Assembly (NCBI RefSeq): GCF_028728065.1
Contig: NZ_CP117811.1
Span: 248,001 to 312,000 of the forward strand
Direction: 5' to 3'
DNA length: 64,000 nucleotides
Origin: Lentisphaera profundi
GTDB taxonomy: Bacteria > Verrucomicrobiota > Lentisphaeria > Lentisphaerales > Lentisphaeraceae
In this document: in pieces, positions 35,862 to 44,396 of the stretch
Position numbering within the stretch: position 1 is the first letter of the stretch
How the letters are laid out: every line of letters begins with the position of its first letter
Made by a program: the position numbers and the translations under genes
Notes under the pieces: model-generated
What the model saw: only the letters and a program-made list of their open reading frames with translations
Told to the model about the DNA's origin: nothing
Databases searched by the model: none

Positions 35862-38723
35862 TTGAAAAAAATAATTTTATTGCTCGTACTAAGTTTAGTA
35901 TTCAGCTCTTGTGGTGAGAAAGACAATGTTACAAAAGAAAAACAGGGAAGTACGGCAGAAACAGTAGTACAAATCCCTGAAATTGATAAAAGTGGTCCTT
36001 TCTTAGCGGCAAAACTCTCAATCACCCAGGCGATTGAAACGATGACAAGGGAGAACCCAAAGGCCGAGTCGGATGAATCATTTAAAATGGCAAAGTCTGC
36101 CATTGAAAACTTCCAAGCAAGTGAAGTTACTTTATTTCTTTCAAGTGGGGAAGCTTTACCCCAAGCCTCGCTACTCATAAAGGCCAATAAGGAAAAGCTA
36201 CAAAATCTTGATCAGCACCCACTGCTAAGAGCGGTGCTTATCAAAACGGAAGAAAATCTCTACAGCTTCAAAGAAGAACTCATCCCTAAAGAGGCAAAAG
36301 ACTCCTTGGGTCCTTACCAATTAAAAATTGAAAACGACTACGCTTTACTCATTCCAAAGGGAAGTCAACTTACTCTAAGCGCACTACAAGGCAGCTCAGC
36401 TTACATGAAAGCGGATGTTCTTTTTCAGAAAAATAACAGCATTTCTCTGACTTGTATCATTCCTGATGAACTCAACTTTAATCTATCGGATATCATTCTA
36501 AAAAATGAAGCCATCGGCGGAAATCGTATGGCAGAGCAAATCTGTAAAGTATTTGATGGACTCCTAGATCAGTTTAAAGACTCAGTTGAAAAAATTGATT
36601 ACTTCACCCTTGCCGTCAATATGGCTCCTGAAAATATTCAGCTTGAGTTAGAACAGCAATTTCGCGATAATTCAGTGGGTTTGAATACACACGCGGCCCT
36701 CACTGGTGATTCTCAAGAAATGGACTTCGATTTTGTCTCTGATATCAAGGGCGTCCTAGCAACGGATAAATTACAAAAAGATTTTAGCTACAAAACGGGC
36801 CTACTCAAGGGCTCCTTCTCCTGGAAAAAAGAAGACTCTCAATCCGTGCTCAGAAATCTCGGAGGGCTCATTATGGGCAGTGTTTTTAATGTTCCAGATC
36901 CTGTCGCTAGTATTGGTGAGATTGAAGTCGCTTATGAGACAGATACTCCGGAGATCAGCGACATAGCACAAATCAAAAAAGACCTCCCGAAATTGCTCCA
37001 GAATGCGGCCTTTCCCGATAAATTTCACGGCTCTTCAGAGCAGCTCACAGTTCACTTTGAAGAGATCCCAGGCTTTGGCTTTCGCGGCAATAGCTTAAAA
37101 TACGAACTTTTAGAGCTCACTGATAAGTCTGGGACTGTTATCCCTCTTAAAGCTAAAGAGAAAAATTCCTCTGATACCTTCCAGTCATTTATCTGGATCA
37201 AATTTGCTGAAACACTCAAAGAATTCGAAGCAGGGAAACTTAAAATAAAACTCATTAGTGAAGTCGCCCCAGTGATTGAAAAGTTTGAATTTAAAAAGGG
37301 TGAAAATGACAAAGTAATCAAAAGTAAAAATGCTGCGGTAAAACTCGCTTATATCGATAGGGACGCGGTCAAAATATTAGTTAAGGGCCCTGATAAAGTC
37401 AAAGTTGTTGCCTATGATAAAGCGGGGAAGGTACTCAAGAAGAAATCGGTTAACGGCTTCTCTCAAAATACAAAAGCGAAATACATGGGTGAGGTAGAGC
37501 GCATAAAAATTCTTGTGTTTGGTGAAAAACAAAATATTGAAGTCGTCACCATGCTAGATCTAAGCCCTATTGAGCTCGCCAAAGAACCAAGTGATGTGAA
37601 GCGAACACGTAAAGGTTATAAGGGTACTTTTTATGATGACTTTTCATTAAGCGAGCTGAAAAAATTAAAGGTAATTAAAGAAGAAGATCCCAGACGTGGA
37701 ACACGACTTTTTATTGACCTCAATAAGAAATCACCTAGTTTAAATGCCGAGTGGAACCTCTTTGCCATGAAAGATAATAAAGTGGAAAATCTAACAACTT
37801 CATCAAATGCTTATAATGGTGAAATGAGCTGGTCTATGCGTAAATACAAAGATCATAATCCTTTCACTGGCGCGATCACGTTCAAAGTAAAAACGGGTGT
37901 TGACCTGTTTGAGTTAACAGCTCCCAAAGGCGGGACAAGCACCTCCATACGTACTAAAGCTGGCATAGAAATGAAAGTGAAGTTTGACAAAAATCACGTC
38001 ATTATTACGGCTCCCAATATGCGCCGGGACAATTTTACGGCCTATGACCTAAACGGCACAATACTTAAATTCGATACCCAAAGAAGTGAAAATAAAAAGA
38101 ATGTCTCGACCACGACTTATGTTTATTGGGGAACTGTTGCTAAGATTAAATTTCAAACCTCGACTGAGGAAGTCGAGCATACTTTATTCTTTGACTTAGC
38201 ATCAGATGTGGATCCGAAAATCATCAAGAAAACAAAAGAGGGCTTAGCTCTTCATACAAAATTACTGGATACCTTGAAAATCATCAGAAGTGCCCGTAAT
38301 GCTCACCCCGTTTCCTATGGGGATAATCTGTCCTTCTTACATTATTCGAATCAATCGATCTCAAAAGCAATTGCCGACTCTGACCCCTTAGGCGCGGTTT
38401 CCTATGGCTATACGCTCACGCCATTTAACGGCTATAAGTTCACCCTTGCCGAAGGAAAAATAAACTATAGTAAGAAAAAAGAGGCTTTTGCTAACAAGTA
38501 TCCCCGCAAAAAGAAACTCACCATAAATGGTAAAGAAATTGAAGTGAATGCTTATTCAGGCTCATATAGTTTACCCTATATTGTTGCCTACCCAGTCGAT
38601 AAAACTCAAGCGACTTATTTCATGACTGGCAATGAGATTTTTTGGAAAGTTACTTCTGAAGACCTCAGTTACTTTCCACAAAATGGTCGTGATGATGGTT
38701 GGAATCGCCTTTACATAAAGTAA
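35862..38723 (+). CDS. Large putative lipoprotein, unknown function
   Basis: A 953-residue protein with a lipoprotein-type signal (LVFSSC, Cys17; the -3 residue is Phe rather than Leu, so slightly atypical). Two beta-rich modules look like an internal duplication: about 485-570 (KVVAYDKAGKVLKKKS, then RIKILVF) and about 690-785 (NFTAYDLNGTILKFDT, then KIKFQTS). The last 120 residues (GYTLTPFNGYKFTL to IVAYPVD) recall DUF2950-like proteins, an inference from pattern. It stands alone on the plus strand, with GGGAG upstream of the start. No function is assigned. Confidence 0.6.
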   Translation: MKKIILLLVLSLVFSSCGEKDNVTKEKQGSTAETVVQIPEIDKSGPFLAAKLSITQAIETMTRENPKAESDESFKMAKSAIENFQASEVTLFLSSGEALPQASLLIKANKEKLQNLDQHPLLRAVLIKTEENLYSFKEELIPKEAKDSLGPYQLKIENDYALLIPKGSQLTLSALQGSSAYMKADVLFQKNNSISLTCIIPDELNFNLSDIILKNEAIGGNRMAEQICKVFDGLLDQFKDSVEKIDYFTLAVNMAPENIQLELEQQFRDNSVGLNTHAALTGDSQEMDFDFVSDIKGVLATDKLQKDFSYKTGLLKGSFSWKKEDSQSVLRNLGGLIMGSVFNVPDPVASIGEIEVAYETDTPEISDIAQIKKDLPKLLQNAAFPDKFHGSSEQLTVHFEEIPGFGFRGNSLKYELLELTDKSGTVIPLKAKEKNSSDTFQSFIWIKFAETLKEFEAGKLKIKLISEVAPVIEKFEFKKGENDKVIKSKNAAVKLAYIDRDAVKILVKGPDKVKVVAYDKAGKVLKKKSVNGFSQNTKAKYMGEVERIKILVFGEKQNIEVVTMLDLSPIELAKEPSDVKRTRKGYKGTFYDDFSLSELKKLKVIKEEDPRRGTRLFIDLNKKSPSLNAEWNLFAMKDNKVENLTTSSNAYNGEMSWSMRKYKDHNPFTGAITFKVKTGVDLFELTAPKGGTSTSIRTKAGIEMKVKFDKNHVIITAPNMRRDNFTAYDLNGTILKFDTQRSENKKNVSTTTYVYWGTVAKIKFQTSTEEVEHTLFFDLASDVDPKIIKKTKEGLALHTKLLDTLKIIRSARNAHPVSYGDNLSFLHYSNQSISKAIADSDPLGAVSYGYTLTPFNGYKFTLAEGKINYSKKKEAFANKYPRKKKLTINGKEIEVNAYSGSYSLPYIVAYPVDKTQATYFMTGNEIFWKVTSEDLSYFPQNGRDDGWNRLYIK

Positions 38724-38773
38724 GCGAGATAGGCGTGCCTGAGATGATTCACTTGTCTGAGGCGCGTTGAAGT

Positions 38774-38801
38774 CATCATCAATGATGATGGGATTTTGAC
38801 T
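38774..38801 (+). terminator. Possible terminator after the lipoprotein gene
   Basis: Stem CATCATC-AAT-GATGATG (38774-38790), with a possible outer AGTC/GACT closure and a TGTTTTT tract just after. It sits about 50 bases after the stop. The T run is not immediately adjacent to the inner stem, so support is moderate. Confidence 0.4.
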
Positions 38802-38899
38802 GTTTTTCAGTATCTATTTATACCCTGAGGTATGCTGTTTTTGTAGATCCCTTTATGAAGGCCTTATCCTTAGTTGACAAAATTCACTAGGAATGAAAA

Positions 38900-40189
38900 A
38901 TGAATTATTTATACCTTTTTTTATTTATATTATCACTTGATATTTTTGCTAAAGAAGATAGCTACAGCTTATTTATTAAAGCCTGTGAATCTACGAAAAT
39001 TCTTTCAGAATCTTGGGAAGATGATTTTAGGGATAGACTAAATGATTGTATTAAGAATCAGACCGAAGCTAGTGTAGAAATATCAAATCAACTGCTAAAA
39101 GCAAAGCCGATTTTAGATATGATTCGCCAAGCTCGAACAAAAAAAGAATGGAATTCACCTGACCCTAGAAAAGGGGATTTAAATTCTGCCTATCCAGAAA
39201 TTCAGTATTGGAGATATTTAGGTGAATTAGCGACAGCGAGTATACAAGAAAAAATCAGACATAATAAATATGATGAAGCAATGGATATCTATATAGATTT
39301 TAAGACTGTAGGGACTTTATATAGCAAAAACAACATTATAATTCCATACTTACTTAAATATGCGATAGAGAAAAAAATCTTATTGAATAGTGACATGTCA
39401 TTTTTAGATAAATGCTCTTTATCATATTTTCCGGTATTAAAAGAACTCATCGATAAAACGACCATTGAGCAATTTTTAATGGGAGAAAAACACCATTGTA
39501 TTAATACGATTAAAAATATGGCTTTCGTAGATTTAGCGGATACTCAGCAAGCTTTAATTAAAATTCTTATTGAAAATGAATATGATCAAAAATTGATAGC
39601 TAAGGTTGAAAAAGGAGATTTATTATCAATTAAGCAGTGGGAAAAAATTGCCATTAAAAACTATCTACAAAACTACGATTACCGTATGAAACTATATCAA
39701 ACAACTGCACCCAATAAACTTCGGGCCCTTGGGGATAAATTAGAGAAAGAAGAAAAGAGTGCAAAACAAACAGATGAGTTAATTAAAACATGGCAAGATA
39801 AAATATCTAAGATCAATAAAAATGATGTTACGCAGCTCCAAGAACTACAAAAAAATGTTGGAGAGGAAATTAGTCTTATTTTAAATAGTATGCTCTTACC
39901 TGATCTAGGAGGTGCGATCATAAAATTAAAGGAATATCACTCCTATGAGCGCTTAGTTTTAATACGGATGGCTCAAAGAGTTTATTTCAATAAAACACAA
40001 ACAGCAGCTAAAACCTTACAAGACCTCATTGATCAACAAATTTTAGAAAAAGAAATGATCATTGATCCTTTATCGCAAAAAGAATTTTTGCTTAATGAGC
40101 AAAACCAAGCTTATGGCGTGGGGCCAGATTTTGATGATGATTTAGGAGTCCCATATGATAGGCATAAAAAAAGTGGCGATATCATTTAG
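38900..40189 (+). CDS. Secreted protein of unknown function
   Basis: A 429-residue, mostly helical protein with a signal peptide (MNYLYLFLFILSLDIFA). The helical body runs to about 350. The C-terminal end has the pattern QxLExEMIIDPLSQKEFLL ... YGVGPDFDDDLG, which matches a recurring planctomycete ending (DPFSGxPLxY ... YSVGPDGxDDGG) found in otherwise unrelated exported proteins. The family is not recognised. It follows the lipoprotein gene on the same strand with a 176-base gap. Confidence 0.55.
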   Translation: MNYLYLFLFILSLDIFAKEDSYSLFIKACESTKILSESWEDDFRDRLNDCIKNQTEASVEISNQLLKAKPILDMIRQARTKKEWNSPDPRKGDLNSAYPEIQYWRYLGELATASIQEKIRHNKYDEAMDIYIDFKTVGTLYSKNNIIIPYLLKYAIEKKILLNSDMSFLDKCSLSYFPVLKELIDKTTIEQFLMGEKHHCINTIKNMAFVDLADTQQALIKILIENEYDQKLIAKVEKGDLLSIKQWEKIAIKNYLQNYDYRMKLYQTTAPNKLRALGDKLEKEEKSAKQTDELIKTWQDKISKINKNDVTQLQELQKNVGEEISLILNSMLLPDLGGAIIKLKEYHSYERLVLIRMAQRVYFNKTQTAAKTLQDLIDQQILEKEMIIDPLSQKEFLLNEQNQAYGVGPDFDDDLGVPYDRHKKSGDII

Positions 40190-40293
40190 CGCCTTAGAGA
40201 TTAAATACCTTAAGGGAAATCACCCTTAAATTAAGAGGTAGAAAGCAATTGAATTTCTAATCTGTCTGAGCTACGCTGAAAATAGGCAGGCGA

Positions 40294-40456
40294 TTAAATT
40301 TGTTCTTGAAAAATTCCCTGAGCGGAGACTTCGGCATCAATTTGTTTCAGTAGAGGATCAATGAAATCATTGTATTCGGCAATGGTTTTTTTCATTTCGT
40401 CAGATCTGCCACCATACTTTTTCATAGTTGTAATACGTGCATCCCATAGTTGACGT
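40294..40456 (-). pseudogene. 3' remnant of a second sialate O-acetylesterase gene
   Basis: Codes 53 residues (RQLWDARITTMKKYG to AQGIFQEQI) that align without gaps to the extreme C-terminus of the intact esterase at 42630-44381, with about nine differences. The similarity continues past the stop (CGCTGAAAATAGG on both). The rest of the gene is missing; the short-repeat array begins where it breaks off. The divergence suggests an old paralogue that was later destroyed. Confidence 0.85.
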
Positions 40457-41611
40457 TGGGGATGTTGTCTGAGACGGGGGTGTTGTCTGAGAGTAACCAT
40501 AAAGCAGGAGGGATGATATTGTCTGAGACGCGGGATGATATTGTCTGAGGGATGATATTGTCTGAGGGATGATATTGTCTGAGACGCGGGGAGGGATGAT
40601 ATTGTCTGAGAGGATGATATTGTCTGAGACGCGGGGATGATATTTTTATTTGTTTTGTTATAAACAGTTTATGAATAAGGATGATATTGTCTGAGACGCG
40701 GGGATGATATTTTTATTTGTTTTGTTATAAACAGTTTATGAATAAAGAAGACTCAGTTTTATTGCTAATAAATTTGCACTAATAAAAGATGGCAGTCTTT
40801 GTCTGAGACGCGAGGATAATAATTTCATTGGCAGTCTTTGTCTGAGACGCGAGGATAATAGTCTTTGTCTGAGACGCGAGGATAATAATTTCATTTGTTT
40901 TGTTATAAGCAGTTTATGAATAAAGAAGAATTGATTTTATTACTAATAAATTTGCACTAATAAATTTGCACTAATAAATTTGCACTAATAAAAGATAGCG
41001 TATTTATTGTCTCTAATGAAAGGAGATAATTATGAAACGCAGTTTTGATTTAGAAAGTGATGTGGTTTTTTATCATGTTATCATAAAAGTGCCCGATAAT
41101 ACTTATGGAAATAAAGCCTATGCCTTTGATCGAGCTCATAAAACTAAGTTAAGAGAGATCTTTTTCTGCTTAGAGAGCCTCTATGAAGCGCCTTTCTCCC
41201 TTAGCTTTGAGGGATGATATTGTCTGAGACGCGGGGATGATATTTTTATTTGTTTTGTTATAAACAGTTTATGAATAAAGAAGACTCAGTTTTATTGCTA
41301 ATAAATTTGCACTAATAAAAGATGGCAGTCTTTGTCTGAGACGCGAGGATAATAATTTCATTGGCAGTCTTTGTCTGAGACGCGAGGATAATAGTCTTTG
41401 TCTGAGACGCGAGGATAGTCTTTGTCTGAGACGCGAGGATAGTCTTTGTCTGAGACGCGAGGATAATAGTCTTTGTCTGAGACGCGAGGATAATAATTTC
41501 ATTTGTTTTGTTATAAGCAGTTTATGAATAAAGAAGAATTGATTTTATTACTAATAAATTTGCACTAATAAAAGATAGCGTATTTATTGTCTCTAATGAA
41601 AGGAGATAATT
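40457..41611. repeat. RAYT-associated short repeat array with nested duplications
   Basis: Nineteen copies of TTGTCTGAG (twelve at 40465-40873, seven at 41220-41481), most extended to TTGTCTGAGACGCGAGGATA or TTGTCTGAGACGCGGGGATGA. GTCTGAGAC is a short palindrome. Spacing varies from 17 to over 100 bases. A larger unit (40679-41188) is repeated at 41212-41768 and includes the transposase 5' end. AATTTGCACTAATA is present three times in the first copy and once in the second. The spacing is irregular and there are no unique spacers, so it is not CRISPR. Confidence 0.85.
41032..41188 (+). pseudogene. Truncated 5' copy of the RAYT transposase gene
   Basis: The first 52 codons of the transposase at 41612, with the same leader and GGAG ribosome site, differing by one base. 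It breaks off at CTATGAAG and runs directly into 24 bases identical to the inside of the nearby esterase gene, then the repeat array. The near identity points to a recent duplication. Confidence 0.9.
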
Positions 41612-42202
41612 ATGAAACGCAGTTTTGATTTAGAAAGTGATGTGGTTTTTTATCATGTCATCATAAAAGTGCCCGATAATACTTATGGAAATAAAGCCTA
41701 TGCCTTTGATCGAGCTCATAAAACTAAGTTAAGAGAGATCTTTTTCTGCTTAGAGAGCCTCTATGAAGTGCAATGCGTAAACTATTGCATCATGAGTACT
41801 CATGCACATTTTGTAATACGTCGTGATCGAGAATCGAAATTGACTTTGAAGCAGGTGGCGTATCGTTATAAGAAATATAAATCACTAGGGTATGTTCCAG
41901 ATGCTAGACTTGGTGAAGTACACAAATTTGCCAAGCGTTTAAATGACATGAGTGACTTCATGGCGAACGTGCAAAAGCGTTTTACTTTTTGGTATAATCA
42001 ACAATTTGAAAAGAATAGAAGAGGGCAACTTTTTAACCATTGTTACAAGGCAATTCAGCTCAAAAATACGAAAGCCTTGATCCGTTGTCTGCAATATGTG
42101 GAACTCAACCCACTACGCGCACAGATGGTAAGTGACTCAGCTGATTATGAGTTTAGTTTATGGGGGATATTTGTAGGCTTAGTGAGCGAAAAAAGGCTCT
42201 AA
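41612..42202 (+). CDS. REP-associated tyrosine transposase (RAYT, IS200-like)
   Basis: A 196-residue Y1 transposase-family protein. The HUH motif is MSTHAHFV and the catalytic Tyr is probably in CLQYVELNPLRAQMV near the end. Such enzymes cut single-stranded DNA and act on REP hairpins around their gene. It is preceded by AGGAG six bases before the ATG and by the repeat array. The frame ends at a run of six A (42189-42194); the next frame continues with plausible protein for 92 more codons, so this copy may be a frameshifted version of a longer enzyme. Confidence 0.85.
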   Translation: MKRSFDLESDVVFYHVIIKVPDNTYGNKAYAFDRAHKTKLREIFFCLESLYEVQCVNYCIMSTHAHFVIRRDRESKLTLKQVAYRYKKYKSLGYVPDARLGEVHKFAKRLNDMSDFMANVQKRFTFWYNQQFEKNRRGQLFNHCYKAIQLKNTKALIRCLQYVELNPLRAQMVSDSADYEFSLWGIFVGLVSEKRL

Positions 42203-42471
42203 AGAGTGGGATTATTAAGGCTCTCAAGGACTTTGGGATGGAAGAACAGAGTGATGCGAAATTATTTAAAATTTATGCGAGTGATCTTATTCGGATTCAT
42301 CAATTTATAAAGAATGGTTCAGAAATCCTTGATAAAGAACTCATAGAGTTATTACTCAAGCGGCAGGCCTTTTGGTCAAGTGCACGAACGATAAGTATTT
42401 TTAAAAATGAAGTTATTGTGGAGAAAAAAAATAACTCAATTATTTGTGTGAGTTCTGAATTTCCTGGATGA
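42196..42471 (+). pseudogene. Out-of-frame C-terminal extension of the RAYT transposase
   Basis: In the -1 frame the sequence reads KALKSGIIKALKDFGMEEQ and on to SSEFPG, with no start codon of its own having a good ribosome site. Joining the frames at the A6 tract gives a continuous protein of about 286 residues. Either one A was lost, or slippage on the tract makes the long form. Confidence 0.6.
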
Positions 42472-42629
42472 GTCCATTCAGGTCAAAGAAGTGCTTGTAC
42501 CGTAACAATATCCGGGCGATTCTAGGATCTCCCGTTAAAATGGGATTGCTTACTGTTACAGAACAAAAGCAGATTCTGAGCCCTTTAATGAAAGGGCTTA
42601 TCTGAGATCCGCTGAAAATAGGTAGACGA

Positions 42630-44381
42630 TTAAAATTTTGTTTGAAAAATTCCCTGAGCGGAGACGTCGGCATCAATTTGTTTCAGTAGAGGGTCAATGA
42701 AATCATTGTATTCGGCAATGGATTTTTTCATTTCTTGCGAACTAGAGCCATACTTTTTCATGGAGGTAATACGTGCATCCCATAGTTGACGTCGCTTTGT
42801 TTCCATTTCTGGATTGAGGTGCTGATCATGAATTTTAATGAGCTGACGTTTTTGTGCCAAGGTCATTTTTATTTTGCGAAGAGTAGGTGAGAGAAAGAGG
42901 TTACGAGCGTAGACTTTGGCATCATCCGGATTGAATTTGATCTCAAAGGAATCAGTTCTAAAAGGTGAGCAGGGCAAGTCGACTGAGTTATAAAGATTGG
43001 CATAAGGGAAACCCTTGTAAGCGTAGCGAAGAGCAATGGGTTTTTTGACTTCAGAGCAAGTGACTTCTACCGAATCGCCCTTGATTTTAGCTGCTGCGGG
43101 GTAGAAAACTTGATCTGTCCCAGCGAGCTCAAAACCCTGAAGTTTATTTTGATTAAGCATGGTACCATCCAAATCGACTGTTTTCGCTTTGAGGCCTTTT
43201 GCGCTGTGCGCAAAACTGACGATGAATTTATTGCCTTTAATTTCATGACTCTTATAAAGCGGGCCACTGAATTCAATTTTTTCACCATAGGCGATTTTTT
43301 TTGCTGCGAGTAAAAGTCGTTCACTGACTTCAATTTTTTGAGGTGGGTGAATATCGTGTATCATGCCTAAATCTATCGCGACCGCCATACCCGTATTCTT
43401 GAGTTCAAGTGCGGCGCTTTGCGCATCTCGCAAAACGGGGTAGGTGATGCCGTGTTGATAAGGGTTGCGCTCGTAACTGGCGAGTTGAACAAAGAGGAAG
43501 GGCATGTCGGGATCTTTAAATTCATGACGCCAGCCTTCAATCATAGCTTTGAAAGTTTTTTCATATTGCTGAGCTTTTTGAAGATTGATGGCATCGCTTT
43601 CACCTTGGTACCAGATGACACCCTTGATAGGGAAACCATGGGCGTATGAGCCAATCATAGAGTTAAACATATTACGAGCTGGGCGCCTTTCTCCCTTAGC
43701 TTTGAGAGCATGAGGAGGCTCCCATAAGCTAATAAAGCTTCCACCCCTATTGGCGTCGATGAGGCCAATGGGGATCTGTAGGTGATGCTGAAGTTTTTTT
43801 GCAAAGACGAAGCCCACGGCAGAACTTCCCAGGATGAGTTCCTTGTTGTCGCTCGCGTTCATCCATTTTCCTTTATAGGCCTTATCTTCGGCAAAGGGGA
43901 CATCATATTGATCGGGAAGCGTGGAGATTTTGTTCATTTTTGCTAGGCGAATTTTATCGTAAGAGGCAAAGTTATTAACGATGGAGGTGTACTCTTTGTG
44001 GGGCTTACGGCCCCAATTGACGTAGGAACGTACATCGTAGTCCATATTAGATTGTCCACCGCAGAGCCAGATATCACCGACAAGGATATTTTCGAGTTCA
44101 ATTTTGTTATTTCCCTGGATAGACATTTTGTGAGGGCCACCCGCTTTAAGGGGGTCGAGCTTGAGGCTCCATTTGCCAGAAGAAGCCTTAGTCTCATGCT
44201 TTTGACCAGCAATTTCTACACTTATCTTTTCACTATTATCGGCAGTGCCCCAAACAGTGACGGCTTTATCCCTTTGGAGCATCATGTCACTGGAGAATAT
44301 TTTGGAAACCGTGACTTCTGCACTTAGAGATAAGGCCGATGAGCAGCAAGTGATCATAGCGAGTGTTTTTAATAATTTCAT
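42630..44381 (-). CDS. Secreted sialate O-acetylesterase with C-terminal helical extension
   Basis: A 583-residue SASA-family enzyme with a signal peptide (about 1-21). GQSNM (S111), WYQGESDA and a catalytic-type His in DIHPPQK are present. Beyond the usual end (about 490) it has some 90 extra residues, mainly charged helix, that also survive in the broken paralogue at 40294. It begins 15 bases after the GH89 gene, so the two are probably co-transcribed. Its likely task is to clear acetyl groups that block the glycosidase (inferred). Confidence 0.9.
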   Translation of the reverse strand: MKLLKTLAMITCCSSALSLSAEVTVSKIFSSDMMLQRDKAVTVWGTADNSEKISVEIAGQKHETKASSGKWSLKLDPLKAGGPHKMSIQGNNKIELENILVGDIWLCGGQSNMDYDVRSYVNWGRKPHKEYTSIVNNFASYDKIRLAKMNKISTLPDQYDVPFAEDKAYKGKWMNASDNKELILGSSAVGFVFAKKLQHHLQIPIGLIDANRGGSFISLWEPPHALKAKGERRPARNMFNSMIGSYAHGFPIKGVIWYQGESDAINLQKAQQYEKTFKAMIEGWRHEFKDPDMPFLFVQLASYERNPYQHGITYPVLRDAQSAALELKNTGMAVAIDLGMIHDIHPPQKIEVSERLLLAAKKIAYGEKIEFSGPLYKSHEIKGNKFIVSFAHSAKGLKAKTVDLDGTMLNQNKLQGFELAGTDQVFYPAAAKIKGDSVEVTCSEVKKPIALRYAYKGFPYANLYNSVDLPCSPFRTDSFEIKFNPDDAKVYARNLFLSPTLRKIKMTLAQKRQLIKIHDQHLNPEMETKRRQLWDARITSMKKYGSSSQEMKKSIAEYNDFIDPLLKQIDADVSAQGIFQTKF

Positions 44382-44396
44382 TATTTTGAATCCTTA

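Noticed and set aside
38874-38879. TTGACA promoter box before the gene at 38900
   Set aside because: The matching -10 box would fall at or after the start codon.
40465-41481. CRISPR array
   Set aside because: Unit spacing is irregular, there are no unique spacers of even length and no cas genes; a RAYT gene lies beside it.
41269-41502. Open frame on the minus strand coding a repeated SSRLRQRL peptide
   Set aside because: It is only the translation of the short repeat array; no ribosome site, and the repeats explain it fully.
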